From Acetobacteraceae bacterium (lineage in GTDB: Bacteria > Pseudomonadota > Alphaproteobacteria > Acetobacterales > Acetobacteraceae), in NCBI GenBank assembly GCA_027451405.1, contig DAIDJM010000054.1:1-64000 (forward strand): a stretch of DNA of 64,000 nucleotides, read 5' to 3'. The notes under the pieces were generated by a model. It worked only from the letters and a program-made list of their open reading frames with translations, was not told the DNA's origin and made no database searches. Below are positions 34,458 to 43,816 of this stretch, piece by piece (position 1 is the stretch's first letter; the number at the start of each line of letters is the position of its first letter). Made by a program: the position numbers and the translations under genes.

Positions 34458-35392
34458 GCCACCACGTTCCGCGGCGCGCCGGCCACGAACGCCTCGATAT
34501 TGTCGATCAGCTGATCGGCGAGAAACCGCATCGCCTCCCGGCTCGCCCAGGCCACGTGCGGTGTCACGATCAGATTGGGAATCCCCGGCTCCAGCAGCGG
34601 ATTTCCCGCAACCGGCGGCTCGGCGCTCAACACGTCGATCCCCGCCCCCGCGATCCGCCCCGCCCGCAGCGCGTCCCTGAGCGCCACCTCATCGATGAGC
34701 CCACCCCGCGCCGTGTTGATCAGCACCGCATGCGGCTTCATGCGCCCGATCTCCGCGGCCCCGATCATCCCCCGCGTCGCCGGCGTCAGCGGCACATGCA
34801 GCGTGATCGCATCGCTCTCGGTCAGCAATGTCTCGAAATCGACGAGCCCCGCACCCGGAAAAACATCATGCGCGAGCACGCGCATGCCCAGCGCCTCCGC
34901 CCGCCGCGCCACCGCCCGCCCGAGCGCCCCGAACCCGACGATGCCGAGCGTGGATCCCGCCACATCGTGAATGGCATGGGTATGGAAACAAAACTGCGCC
35001 GACCGCGCCCAGACGCCCTCGGCCACATCCCGCGCGTAGGGAATGAGATTCCGCCGCAGCGCGAACAGCATCGCCAGCACATGCTCGGGCACGGTATTCT
35101 CCGCGTAATCCCGGATATTGCTGATCACGATTCCGCGCGCGGCCGCCGCCTCCTTGTCGAGGATATCCGTCCCCGTCGCCGCGACCGCAATCATCCGCAG
35201 CGCCGGCAATGAAGCGAGCGTGGCCTCCCGCAGCGGCACCTTGTTCGTGATACAGATCGTCGCATCCCTGAGCCGCGCGACGATCTCGCTCACCGCGGTG
35301 CGCTCGTATTCGCGATACTCGTGCGAGAAGGAAAGCGGTTTCAAAGGGATCGGGAGGGTTTCCCGATCGAGGAAGACGAGTTTTTCCGACAC
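34454..35392 (-). CDS. hprA: D-2-hydroxyacid dehydrogenase, probable hydroxypyruvate reductase
   Basis: A 312-residue D-isomer-specific 2-hydroxyacid dehydrogenase: NAD-binding LGIVGFGALGRAV, and the catalytic Arg in INTARGGLIDE, Glu in VLSAEPPV and His in VTPHVAWAS. Placement between sgaA and mtdA identifies it as hydroxypyruvate reductase (glycerate dehydrogenase, EC 1.1.1.29), which turns hydroxypyruvate into glycerate in the serine cycle. It begins with GTG 35392, and the long hairpin pair of repeat A (35403-35585) lies just upstream, between it and sgaA. That placement may reduce read-through. Confidence 0.9.
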   Translation of the reverse strand: MSEKLVFLDRETLPIPLKPLSFSHEYREYERTAVSEIVARLRDATICITNKVPLREATLASLPALRMIAVAATGTDILDKEAAAARGIVISNIRDYAENTVPEHVLAMLFALRRNLIPYARDVAEGVWARSAQFCFHTHAIHDVAGSTLGIVGFGALGRAVARRAEALGMRVLAHDVFPGAGLVDFETLLTESDAITLHVPLTPATRGMIGAAEIGRMKPHAVLINTARGGLIDEVALRDALRAGRIAGAGIDVLSAEPPVAGNPLLEPGIPNLIVTPHVAWASREAMRFLADQLIDNIEAFVAGAPRNVVA

Positions 35393-35402
35393 TTCAGATT
35401 AT

Positions 35403-35585
35403 GCCTCCGGCGGGCAAGGGGCTCTGCCCCTTGCATCCCCGCTGGGGCCGAAAGGCCCCAGACCCCTTCACCTTGGGGGCGGGGAAACGCTCGTCGTATG
35501 CGAAAATCGCCTGAGCCGCCCCCAAAGTCATGGGGTCTGGGGCCTTTCGGCCCCAGTGGGGGTGCAGGGGGCAAAGCCCCCTGCT
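35403..35585. repeat. GC-rich palindromic repeat A, inverted pair inside the serine-cycle operon (copies A8/A9)
   Basis: Left copy 35403-35464 (GCCTCCGGCGGGCAAGGGGC...GGCCCCAGACCCC) and right copy about 35531-35585 (GGGGTCTGGGGCC...GGGGGCAAAGCCCCC) face each other around a 66-base spacer, which itself has TGGGGGCGG/CCGCCCCCA arms. Nested palindromes fill the whole sgaA-hprA gap. Confidence 0.9.
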
Positions 35586-36793
35586 CACTCCGCCACCAGC
35601 TTCGCGGCCGCCTCGCCCTGCGCTCGATAGAACGACTCCGCTGCCCGCACGCCGCTCCCCGGCTCCACGCGAATGCCCACATCCAGCATCGCCATCTCCG
35701 CCCCCGCGACCGCGGCCAGGCACATCAGCTCGTTTAAATCGCCGAGATGGCCGATGCGGAACAATTTCCCCGCGACCTCACCGAGCCCCGACCCGAGCGA
35801 CAGATTATACCGCGAAAACGCCCGCGAAATAACCGCGGCCCCATTGGTTCCCGCCGGCACCATCACAGCGCTCACCGTATCGCTATACCATTTCGGCTCC
35901 TTCGCGCAGAGCGGCAGCTTCCACCCCTCGAGCACCGCGGCGCGCACGCCGCCCGCGAGATAGCGATGCCGCGCGAAGACGTTCTCGAGCCCCTCCTCGA
36001 ACAGGATCGCCAGCGCCTCGCGCATCCCGTAGAGCATCGGCAGCGACGGCGTGTAGGGAAAATACCCATCCTTGTTCGAGCGCTGCATATCCTCGATATC
36101 GAAGAAGGCGCGCCGCAGCGGGTTGCGCGACTTCGCCGCCTGCCCCGCTTCCAGCGCCTTCGGCGAGAGGCAGCAGATGCCTAAACCTGCTGGCATCATC
36201 AGCCCTTTCTGCGAGCCGGTGATCGCCCCGTCGACGCCCCACTCATCCATCCGGAAATCGATCGAGCCGATCGCGCTCACGCCATCGACGAACAGCAGCG
36301 CCGGGTGCCCCGCCGCATCGATCGCCCGCCGCACGGCGGCGACATCGCTCGTCACTCCGGTCGCGGTTTCGTTATGCACCACGAGCACCGCCCGGATCGC
36401 ATGCCCCGTATCGGCGCGCAGCGCGTCATGAATATGCTCGGGCGAGGCGCCGGTTCCCCACGGCTCCTCCTGCACCACCACATCGAGCCCATGCTTGCGC
36501 GCGAGCTCGATCCAGAGATGGCTGAACTGCCCATAACGCGGCGCCAGCACCCGGTCCCCGGCGGCCAGCGTATTGGTCAGCACCGCCTCCCACGACCCGG
36601 TCCCGGTCGCCGGAAACAGGAAAACCTGCCCCGCTTCGGTCTTGAACAGCTTCTTCGCCGCCGCGAAAATCGGCTTCGTCAGCTCGGGAAAAATCGGGCT
36701 GCGATGATCCTCGCTCGGCCGGTGCATCGCGGCCAGAACGCGGTCGGGAATATTCGTCGGTCCCGGCACATGCAGGAAATGGCGACCGGCCAT
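35585..36793 (-). CDS. sgaA: Serine--glyoxylate aminotransferase
   Basis: A 402-residue class V PLP aminotransferase (EC 2.6.1.45). It opens HFLHVPGPTNIPDRVLAAMHRPSEDHRSP, typical of serine-glyoxylate and alanine-glyoxylate transaminases; ATGTGSWEA binds PLP phosphate; LFVDGVSAIGS carries the PLP Asp; Lys196 in TGSQKGLM is the Schiff-base lysine. It converts serine and glyoxylate to hydroxypyruvate and glycine, a step unique to the serine cycle. GGAGG precedes the start. It follows ftfL by 19 bases. Confidence 0.95.
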   Translation of the reverse strand: MAGRHFLHVPGPTNIPDRVLAAMHRPSEDHRSPIFPELTKPIFAAAKKLFKTEAGQVFLFPATGTGSWEAVLTNTLAAGDRVLAPRYGQFSHLWIELARKHGLDVVVQEEPWGTGASPEHIHDALRADTGHAIRAVLVVHNETATGVTSDVAAVRRAIDAAGHPALLFVDGVSAIGSIDFRMDEWGVDGAITGSQKGLMMPAGLGICCLSPKALEAGQAAKSRNPLRRAFFDIEDMQRSNKDGYFPYTPSLPMLYGMREALAILFEEGLENVFARHRYLAGGVRAAVLEGWKLPLCAKEPKWYSDTVSAVMVPAGTNGAAVISRAFSRYNLSLGSGLGEVAGKLFRIGHLGDLNELMCLAAVAGAEMAMLDVGIRVEPGSGVRAAESFYRAQGEAAAKLVAE

Positions 36794-36812
36794 GAGCTAA
36801 CCTCCAGTTTTC

Positions 36813-38516
36813 TTATGAGAGACCGACGATGCGCCCGCCATCGAGCCGCATCCCGACCGCAGCCGGCACGCGCGGCAAGCCCGGCATGGTCATGATATCC
36901 CCGCAGATCGCCACCACAAAACCGGCCCCCGCCGAGAGCCGCACCTCCCGCACCGGCAGCCCATGCCCCGAGGGCGCCCCAAGCGATTTCGGGTCTGTCG
37001 AGAAACTATACTGCGTCTTGGCGACGCACACGGGAAAATGCCCATACCCCGCCCGCTCGAGCTCATCGAACCGCCGCCGCACCGACGAATCCGCCTGCAC
37101 GCCGGCCGCGCCGTAAATCTCCCGCGCGATGGTCTCGAGCTTCTCCCACAGCTTCATTTCGCTCGGATAAAGTGGCGCAAACCGCGCCGGCTCCCGCTCG
37201 ATGGTCGCGACCACCAGCTCGGCGAGCTCGGCCGCTCCGGCCCCGCCCCGCGCCCAATGGTCCGCCATGGCACAAGGCGCCCCGATCGCCCCGCACATTT
37301 CCTGCAACAACGCGATCTCGGCCGCCGTATCGGCGCTGAACCGGTTCACCGCCACCACGACCGGCAGCCCGAATTTCCGCAAATTCCGCACATGCCGCTC
37401 GAGATTGGCAAAACCCGCGCGCAGCGCGTCGAGATTCTCCGCCCCGAGATCGGCCTTCGCCACCCCGCCATGCATCTTCAGCGCGCGGATCGTCGCCACC
37501 ACCACCGCCGCATCCGGCGCGAGCCCCGCCTGCCGGCATTTGATATCGAGGAATTTCTCCGCCCCGAGATCGGCGCCGAAACCGGCCTCGGTCACCACGT
37601 AATCCGCCAGCTTCAGCGCGCTCTTGGTCGCAATGACGCTGTTGCAGCCATGCGCGATATTCGCGAACGGCCCGCCATGCACGAAGACCGGATTGTGCTC
37701 GAGGCTCTGCACCAGGTTCGGCGCCAGCGCGTCGCGCAACAAAACGCACATGGCCCCCACCGCCCCGATCTCGGCCGCCGTCACCGCCCGCCGGTCCAGC
37801 CGCTGCCCGATCACCACGCGCGACAGCCGCGCCTCGAGATCCGCCCGATCCTCCGCCAGGCAGAAAATCGCCATCACCTCGGATGCCACCGTGATGTCGA
37901 ACCCGCTCTCCCGCGGAAACCCGTTCTTCGACCCGCCCAGCGACGACACCACCGACCGCAGCGCCCGGTCGTTCATATCCAGCGCGCGCTGCCAGGAGAT
38001 CCGCCGCGTATCGAGCCCGAGCTCGTTGCCCCAATAGATATGGTTGTCGATCATCGCCGCGAGCAGATTGTTCGCCGATCCGATCGCATGAAAATCGCCG
38101 GTGAAATGAAGGTTGATGTCCTCCATCGGCACCACCTGCGCATACCCGCCGCCCGCCGCGCCGCCCTTCACCCCGAAGCAAGGCCCGAGCGAGGGCTCCC
38201 GCAGACACGCGACCGACCGCTTGCCGATCCGGTTCAGCGCATCGTTGAGCCCGACCGTGGTCGTGGTCTTCCCCTCGCCGGCCGGCGTCGGATTGATCGC
38301 GGTCACCAGAACGAGCCGCGCGCCCGGGCGCGCATTCAATCCGCTCAAATAATCAAGATCGATCTTCGCTTTGGTGTGCCCGTAAGGCTGCACGAACCGG
38401 GCCGGAATGCCGAGACGCGCCTCCGCGATCTCCACGATCGGGCGAAGCTCGGCCGCCTGTGCGATCGCCGCATCGCTCAGCGCCGCCTTGTGCTGATCCC
38501 GCTCCGTCCCCGCCAT
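36813..38516 (-). CDS. ftfL: Formate--tetrahydrofolate ligase
   Basis: A 567-residue enzyme (EC 6.3.4.3) loading formate on tetrahydrofolate using ATP. The nucleotide-binding loop is [14 protein letters not shown] at about residue 74-87; other hallmarks are [61 protein letters not shown], and a final [25 protein letters not shown]. It is the entry point of C1 units into the serine-cycle operon and its first gene. The upstream gene (DUF1501) ends 82 bases before it on the same strand, so the promoter may lie in that gap or further up. Confidence 0.96.
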   Translation of the reverse strand: MAGTERDQHKAALSDAAIAQAAELRPIVEIAEARLGIPARFVQPYGHTKAKIDLDYLSGLNARPGARLVLVTAINPTPAGEGKTTTTVGLNDALNRIGKRSVACLREPSLGPCFGVKGGAAGGGYAQVVPMEDINLHFTGDFHAIGSANNLLAAMIDNHIYWGNELGLDTRRISWQRALDMNDRALRSVVSSLGGSKNGFPRESGFDITVASEVMAIFCLAEDRADLEARLSRVVIGQRLDRRAVTAAEIGAVGAMCVLLRDALAPNLVQSLEHNPVFVHGGPFANIAHGCNSVIATKSALKLADYVVTEAGFGADLGAEKFLDIKCRQAGLAPDAAVVVATIRALKMHGGVAKADLGAENLDALRAGFANLERHVRNLRKFGLPVVVAVNRFSADTAAEIALLQEMCGAIGAPCAMADHWARGGAGAAELAELVVATIEREPARFAPLYPSEMKLWEKLETIAREIYGAAGVQADSSVRRRFDELERAGYGHFPVCVAKTQYSFSTDPKSLGAPSGHGLPVREVRLSAGAGFVVAICGDIMTMPGLPRVPAAVGMRLDGGRIVGLS

Positions 38517-38597
38517 GTGCCACAGTCCCCCCTCGGGCGGGGGCTGCTAGCACGGGCGGCGTTTCCCACCAAGCCGGCCCGCCCGGGGCCGGCGGGA

Positions 38598-39791
38598 TTA
38601 GCCCGAGACCAGTCCGCTGAGCGGCACGAGCCCCGCGGCAGTGCTCCCCGGGAAGATCGTCTCCTGGTTCGAGGACGAGATCCCGAGATGATCGAACAGC
38701 ACGCTCATCGCGATCTGGCGGAAATCGCAAGTGCCCCAGACGTCGCGGCCCTGGAACAGATTATTGAGGGGAATCCATCCACCCTCGACGATCACCTGCC
38801 CCCCGATCACCGGCCCACCCGCGAGGAACACCACGAACCCGGTGCCATGATCGGTGCCGGACGTGCCGTTCTCATACGCCGTCCGCCCGAACTCCGTCAT
38901 GGTCATCACCACCGTCGAGCTCCACGCCGCGCCGAGCGTCGTCTGAAGCGCGCCGATCGCCGCATCGAGGTCTGCAAGCAGCGGGGGCAGCCCTTGATTC
39001 TGCTGCGCGTGCGTATCAAAACTCTCGGTCTCGATCACCGCCACGCTCGGCCCGTAGGGCGAGGCGAGGCAATATCCGGCCACTTGCGCCGCACTCACCA
39101 GAGCGGACGATTTGCTGAGCGACTTGCCGGACAGCACCGCCGAGAAGAAATTCCGGTCCGAGAGAGCGGTGTTGAAAACGGGCCCGATTTCCGGGTCATT
39201 CGAGCAATCGGTCTGCAAAACATTGGCAAAGCTGCTCGGCGTCGCCGTCCACACGTCCGGCGCCCAGCTCGCGACCGGCGAACTACCGGCCATGGTGATC
39301 GGCAGGGAGGCGCCGAGTGCCAGCCCCGCCTGCACCGCGCTCGACGCGCCGAGCAGTCCGACGGTCCGGTTCACCCACCCGCTCGCACCGAGTGTGGTCG
39401 CTCCCCCTTGCAGGAAATCCTGCCCGAGAAAATGGCTGCGCGTTTCCACGATCGGCGCCACCGCATGCACCGCAAGGGCTTGGCCAGCGCCGAAAAGCGC
39501 GCCCAAATTCTTTAGGTGCGGATCGAGCGCAAAGAAATTGTTGACCGCGATCATACTGCTCGGCAACAACCCGGCGCGCAGCCCCGACAGATAGGGATCA
39601 CCATACGGAATCACGGCCGCGAGCCCATCGAGCCCGCCCTTCACATTGATGATCACGAGCCGGGCCGGGCTCCCGGTGCTCGCGAGCGCAAGCCTTGCCG
39701 GACCAAAGGCAAGCGACCCCGCCGCAAGCCCGGCCAGGACCTGCCGCCGCGACAGTTCCGATGACGGGCCCGAGGAATTTCGCTCTTTCAT
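38598..39791 (-). CDS. DUF1501 domain-containing protein (Tat-exported)
   Basis: A 397-residue protein with a twin-arginine signal (SRRQVLAGLAAGSLAFG) and a DUF1501 domain, which has an alkaline-phosphatase/sulfatase-like fold. Seen segments: LVIINVKGGLDGLAAVIPYGDPYL, TRSHFLGQDFLQGG, IETESFDTHAQQNQGLPPLL, VVMTMTEFGRTAYENGTSGTDHG with the conserved E-F-G-R and D-H-G, and FLAGGPVIGGQV. Function is unknown; DUF1501 genes very often sit next to DUF1800 genes, as here (one-base gap). Export by Tat implies folding with a cofactor or metal in the cytoplasm. Confidence 0.9.
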   Translation of the reverse strand: MKERNSSGPSSELSRRQVLAGLAAGSLAFGPARLALASTGSPARLVIINVKGGLDGLAAVIPYGDPYLSGLRAGLLPSSMIAVNNFFALDPHLKNLGALFGAGQALAVHAVAPIVETRSHFLGQDFLQGGATTLGASGWVNRTVGLLGASSAVQAGLALGASLPITMAGSSPVASWAPDVWTATPSSFANVLQTDCSNDPEIGPVFNTALSDRNFFSAVLSGKSLSKSSALVSAAQVAGYCLASPYGPSVAVIETESFDTHAQQNQGLPPLLADLDAAIGALQTTLGAAWSSTVVMTMTEFGRTAYENGTSGTDHGTGFVVFLAGGPVIGGQVIVEGGWIPLNNLFQGRDVWGTCDFRQIAMSVLFDHLGISSSNQETIFPGSTAAGLVPLSGLVSG

Positions 39792-39792
39792 C

Positions 39793-41130
39793 TCAGCGCC
39801 TCTGAAACTCGGGAGAGCAAAAAAGCAGGTGGAGCTGATCCCGCACGGTGCTGAGTTGCGACATCAGCGACGCTGTCAAGGCCGATTCGAACGGCCCCAG
39901 CGAGCAATTGGCCGTCGCAACCGGATCGAGCGTGCCGAGATTTGCGGTCAGGGTTCCCACCCAGTCCGAACGCAAAAGGAGCTGCGACCCCACGAGCCAG
40001 GTCGACGCGAGATCGGACCAGCCGTTCGGAAAGGGTGAAGCCCAAGTCGGCTGACCCAGGTGGGAAAGAATATTGCCGATCGCGGCCGGCATCGTGGCGG
40101 CGGTTATGCCTGCCGCCCGCAGCACGGCCACCACGTAATCCACCGGCGTACGAAACTTGCTCTGCGGCGTCCAGGCACTCGTCAGGCCCACGATCGCGGA
40201 GGCGGCCTGCGCCAGGTTTCCGCCGCTGTTTGACAAGGCTGCGGCCACGGTCGCGATGTCGGTCGGATCGGGCGTGTCCGAGACAAAATGGGTGACGAGC
40301 TTGGTCGCGAGATGATTGTACGTGCTCGGGTGCGTGGCCAGCATTTGCAACGCCGCGATGCCCCCGTCATAGGTCCCCGCAAAGCTCTGCCCGAGCAGCG
40401 TCTGGGCCGTAGGCTCATGATTGTTCGAGACGAAGGTAAAACCGGTGGATGACGAAAGATCGACCGTCCACCCCGTCAGGATATTGGCCATCGCATCGAC
40501 ATCGGCCTGCGTGTAGCCCTCATCGACGCCGACTGTGTAGAGCTCGAGGCATTCGCGCCCGAGATTCTCGTTGAACCCCAGCTGCTGTCCCGTTTTCTTA
40601 AAATGAGCCACCGCGTAAGGGCTATCCGGCCCAATCGAATTCTCGTTGTCGAGCGAATAGATCATCGCCGGATGCTGCATCACCGACAGCAGCATATCCT
40701 GGAAGGTGCCGTTCACATTGGGCCGGATGCAATCCCGGATGAAGACACCGGCCAACGCGGTCGCCGGAAAGGATGCGGTGAGGAGAGCAAAATGATTGGT
40801 CCAGAACCATACCAGCCGCTCCCGGAACGGGACCGCTGTGGTGATCGCGTAGGCGAGAAACGCCTGGACTTCCTTCGCAAACGTCGTCTTGATCGCCGCC
40901 TCTGCTTGCTTCTTCGCGAGGGAGCCGGCCGTGGCATTCTGATAATTCAGGATCTCAGTCAGGCACGATGACAGCGTGGGCAGACCGGTCGTCGGCATCG
41001 GGTCCGGTCCCGAAAGCTGCTGCAGCAGCCAGCTTTGGGCGTCGCTGGGCAAGGCATCGTCGGGCCGACCGCCCAGCCCAAATCGCGTGAAGGCCTGGGC
41101 GACCGTTTGATTGCCGGTCAGATCCGCCAT
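39793..41130 (-). CDS. DUF1800 domain-containing protein
   Basis: From ATG 41130 the product is 445 residues of DUF1800: AFTRFGLGGRPDDAL at the start, the conserved RLVWFWTNHFAL, FIRDCIRPNVNGTFQDMLLSVMQHPAMIYSLDN, NENLGRECLELYTVGVDEGYTQADVDAMANILTGW, and C-terminal SPEFQRR. The family is helical and of unknown function. It has no clear signal peptide, unlike its Tat-exported DUF1501 partner; some partners are thought to be exported together. It lies between the two PstS-like genes and DUF1501 on one strand. Confidence 0.9.
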   Translation of the reverse strand: MADLTGNQTVAQAFTRFGLGGRPDDALPSDAQSWLLQQLSGPDPMPTTGLPTLSSCLTEILNYQNATAGSLAKKQAEAAIKTTFAKEVQAFLAYAITTAVPFRERLVWFWTNHFALLTASFPATALAGVFIRDCIRPNVNGTFQDMLLSVMQHPAMIYSLDNENSIGPDSPYAVAHFKKTGQQLGFNENLGRECLELYTVGVDEGYTQADVDAMANILTGWTVDLSSSTGFTFVSNNHEPTAQTLLGQSFAGTYDGGIAALQMLATHPSTYNHLATKLVTHFVSDTPDPTDIATVAAALSNSGGNLAQAASAIVGLTSAWTPQSKFRTPVDYVVAVLRAAGITAATMPAAIGNILSHLGQPTWASPFPNGWSDLASTWLVGSQLLLRSDWVGTLTANLGTLDPVATANCSLGPFESALTASLMSQLSTVRDQLHLLFCSPEFQRR

Positions 41131-41169
41131 GGCGCACCGCCGCAAAGATATTGTCGTATCAGCATGGAT

Positions 41170-42426
41170 TTACCGCCCCGGGTAAGCCAGGCAGGTGCTC
41201 GAGTCCTGCAGATCGAGATTGAACAGCGACGTGTTGTGCAGAAAGGTCGACGAAACCGCACTCTGCAGGGTCGAGGACGCGATGCGTGAAAACCCGGCAT
41301 TGGCGATGATGCTGAGGTGCGTCGTCGGCGAGAACGGCGAGACGAGATATTCGCGCACCGTCAGGCCGACGCTTGCGTAGCAGGTGCTCAGGATCCAGCT
41401 CGCATAGCCCACGATCGGATAGCCGGCGGACGGTGTCGGATTGACCGGCACCCAGGCCGTCGGGTCCGATGCCGTCGCCAGCGTGGTCGGCACGGCGGTG
41501 TGGGTCGCACCGGGTCCGAAATGGGTCAGCCCGCTCGTCGTGGCCGCCACCGTCGGCTGGTACTTCACCCGGTTCTGCGCGTTGATGAGCGCAGCCACCG
41601 GCAAGGCCGCCGTCACCGGCGATTGCGGCGCGATCGCCGTGTAGGACGGACCGATATAGCCGAGCGCCGATCCGCTGGCGAGCAGGGCCTGCTGCACCGC
41701 CGGACTGCCGCTCGCGGGAATGAACCGGCTGTTGCCCGCAACGCCGCCGGGAACCGGCAGGGACGCGAAGTTGCTCGTCACCGGCACGGGGATCCGGGTG
41801 AAGGCCGAATTCGTCGCCGTGCAGACGGCATGCAAATGCTGCGTCAGCAACCAGGTCGCGCCGCTCCTCGGATCGGCATCGTAGACAATGGAGAACCCGC
41901 CGGGCGGCACCGTCAGGCTGAACAGCGACCAGTCCGTCAGCTGACCGGAAAAAATGCCGCACAAAGCGCCGTCATCGAGAACGAGCTGTCCATTCGCCGT
42001 GATGCCTGGCGCGTGCGTCGCGATCGTGACAGGCACGCCATAAAGCGGAAACTGGATCAGCGGCCCCGAACTGGTCCCGAGCCCGGCATTGTAGGCACTC
42101 ACCTGCGATGCCGTCAGAGGGATCAGGCTGACGGCGAAATCCACCGTGCTCGACGGCCCGAGCTCCCATCCACACCCGGGAAGAATACCCATGGTGCAGT
42201 CATTGGCGAGAAATCCCTCCTGCGCCGCGGGGCTGCCGACCGCAACGGGCGTGAAATGCTGCCCGGCGTAAACGACCTGCATTTCCGCAGCCAGCGTCGA
42301 TTGCACGGTCGTATCGGCCGCGCCATTGACGTAGATGTCGGCGCGCGCTCCCACGAGTGGCAAAAGGGCAGCGCCGGCCGCAACAGCCAGGCCAAGGCGC
42401 GAACCGAACCGAAGGGACAACATCAT
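41170..42426 (-). CDS. Secreted PstS-like substrate-binding-fold protein, copy 2
   Basis: A 418-residue protein with a signal peptide (about residues 1-29, ending VGARA). The mature part looks like a phosphate-binding PstS fold: AQEGFLANDCTMGILPGCGW early, GQLVLDDGALCGIFSGQLTDWSLF (similar to the PstS segment before the W-N-D motif), SGATWLLTQHLHAVC, and GYPIVGYASWILSTCY near the end. The usual G-x-G-G-T anion loop of PstS is not evident, so ligand identity is doubtful. It is about one-third to one-half identical by eye to the adjacent copy (42428-43678) and ends 39 bases before DUF1800. Confidence 0.75.
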   Translation of the reverse strand: MMLSLRFGSRLGLAVAAGAALLPLVGARADIYVNGAADTTVQSTLAAEMQVVYAGQHFTPVAVGSPAAQEGFLANDCTMGILPGCGWELGPSSTVDFAVSLIPLTASQVSAYNAGLGTSSGPLIQFPLYGVPVTIATHAPGITANGQLVLDDGALCGIFSGQLTDWSLFSLTVPPGGFSIVYDADPRSGATWLLTQHLHAVCTATNSAFTRIPVPVTSNFASLPVPGGVAGNSRFIPASGSPAVQQALLASGSALGYIGPSYTAIAPQSPVTAALPVAALINAQNRVKYQPTVAATTSGLTHFGPGATHTAVPTTLATASDPTAWVPVNPTPSAGYPIVGYASWILSTCYASVGLTVREYLVSPFSPTTHLSIIANAGFSRIASSTLQSAVSSTFLHNTSLFNLDLQDSSTCLAYPGR

Positions 42427-42427
42427 C

Positions 42428-43678
42428 CTATTCCGTCTGGATCGGCTTCACGACCCGGCCACCGCACACGGCCGGATTCTGAATGTTGAGATTGTAGCCA
42501 GCGGCATCCGATGTCAGCACATTCGCGACCGCGGTACTGTAATTGAGGTTCGCCTGCGAAAGCGGCACGAAACCTTCGGCCGAAGCATCGCCGGCGATGG
42601 TTCCCGGATGATACGGCATCGTCAGGAAGTCGAGGATCGCATTCGCGTCGTTCAGATAGCAGGTGGAAAAGATCCAGTTGACATAACCTACGATCGGATA
42701 GCCCTGCGCCGGCATCGGCAGTTGCGGGACCCAGGCGGTCGGATCGGCCGCCGACGTGGCGTTCGCCGGCGGCGCCGCATTCACCGCGCCGGCGCCCGGA
42801 TGCGCGAGGGCCAGCAGCGTGTTCGCGGCGGACGGCGTATACGTCGTGCGGTTCACCTGATTGAACAAGCCGGCAACCTTCAAAGTCGACGTCACCGGAG
42901 ATTTTGAATAGACGCTGGTGTAATTCGGCGTGATATAGCCGATCGCCGAGGTCGATCCCAGCAAGGCCGCGCGCATCCCGGCATTGCCCACCGCCCCCAC
43001 GAAGCGCGGATTGGACGCCACGCCGCCCGGCACCGGCAGAGTCGAAAAATCGCCCGTCACCGGCACCGGCAGCGTGGTGAACGCGGAATTCGTCGAATCG
43101 CAGACCGCATTCAGATGCTGCGTCAGCAGCCAGGTCGCACCGCTTCCGGGATTCGTATCATACACGATCTGAAATCCGCCCGGCACCGCGAACGGATCGA
43201 ATTGCGACCAGTCGGTCAGGACACCGGAGAAAATCCCGCAAAGCTGACCGTCGCCGAGCACCAGCTTGCCGTTGCCCGTCACCCCGGCATTGACGACGGG
43301 AATCGCCAGCGCCACGCCATAGGCCGGAAACTGGATCGGCGGGCCCTCGCGCGCCGCGTTGGCCTGATCGTAGGCCGTCACCTGCGATTTCGTCAGTGGA
43401 ATGACGCTCATCGCGAAATCGACCGGAGAGCCGGCGCCGAGCGGCGACCAGCTGCAATTCGGCAAAACACCGAACGTGCAATCGTTGTTGAGGAACCCGA
43501 CCGCCGCCGCCGCACTCGGCACACCCACCGAGGGGAACACCTGGCCGGGATAGACCTGTTTGAACTGCAAGGCCGCCACCGGCTCGAAAAAATCCTCCAC
43601 ACCCCCCGTGACGGTGACAATCGTCTGGGCGTGGGCCGTGCCCCCGACCAGCAAAACCCAAGCCCACGCGTATTTCAT
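42428..43678 (-). CDS. Secreted PstS-like substrate-binding-fold protein, copy 1
   Basis: A 416-residue paralogue of the next gene with signal peptide MKYAWAWVLLVGGTAHA. Shared blocks: VGFLNNDCTFGVLPNCSW, VDFAMSVIPLTKSQVTAYD, GKLVLGDGQLCGIFSGVLTDWSQF, SGATWLLTQHLNAVCDSTNSAFT, GYPIVGYVNWIFSTCY. Six conserved cysteines suggest disulfides. It is the first gene of the PstS-like/PstS-like/DUF1800/DUF1501 cluster, with only one base between the paralogues. GGGGGGTG precedes its ATG, and a small AGGTTG/CAACCT palindrome lies about 80 bases upstream. No PstCAB genes accompany it, so it is not a standard phosphate importer part. Confidence 0.75.
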   Translation of the reverse strand: MKYAWAWVLLVGGTAHAQTIVTVTGGVEDFFEPVAALQFKQVYPGQVFPSVGVPSAAAAVGFLNNDCTFGVLPNCSWSPLGAGSPVDFAMSVIPLTKSQVTAYDQANAAREGPPIQFPAYGVALAIPVVNAGVTGNGKLVLGDGQLCGIFSGVLTDWSQFDPFAVPGGFQIVYDTNPGSGATWLLTQHLNAVCDSTNSAFTTLPVPVTGDFSTLPVPGGVASNPRFVGAVGNAGMRAALLGSTSAIGYITPNYTSVYSKSPVTSTLKVAGLFNQVNRTTYTPSAANTLLALAHPGAGAVNAAPPANATSAADPTAWVPQLPMPAQGYPIVGYVNWIFSTCYLNDANAILDFLTMPYHPGTIAGDASAEGFVPLSQANLNYSTAVANVLTSDAAGYNLNIQNPAVCGGRVVKPIQTE

Positions 43679-43757
43679 GGAACACCCCCCAACTCATTGG
43701 AGAGCTTAATAAATGCTTACCCGTAATACAAGAAAAAAGACCAGCGCGGGCGCGCCT

Positions 43758-43773
43758 AGGTTGTATTCAACCT
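43758..43773. promoter_or_regulatory. Short palindrome upstream of the PstS-like cluster
   Basis: AGGTTGTATTCAACCT has perfect six-base arms around TATT, between the divergently placed PstS-like gene (start 43678) and the end of the CorC-type gene. The surrounding 120 bases are more A/T-rich than average. It could be an operator or a small terminator; nothing identifies a binding protein. Confidence 0.3.
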
Positions 43774-43816
43774 ATGGGCGAATTGCCTGAAGGCAAACTA
43801 ACCTCGCCTACGTTCC

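Noticed and set aside
36963-39515. An 850-codon open frame on the plus strand
   Set aside because: Antisense shadow of ftfL and DUF1501; composition is Arg/His-rich and lacks any motif.
41170-43678. Standard phosphate ABC importer (pst operon)
   Set aside because: Only PstS-like proteins occur, with no permease or ATPase genes and without a clear anion-binding loop.
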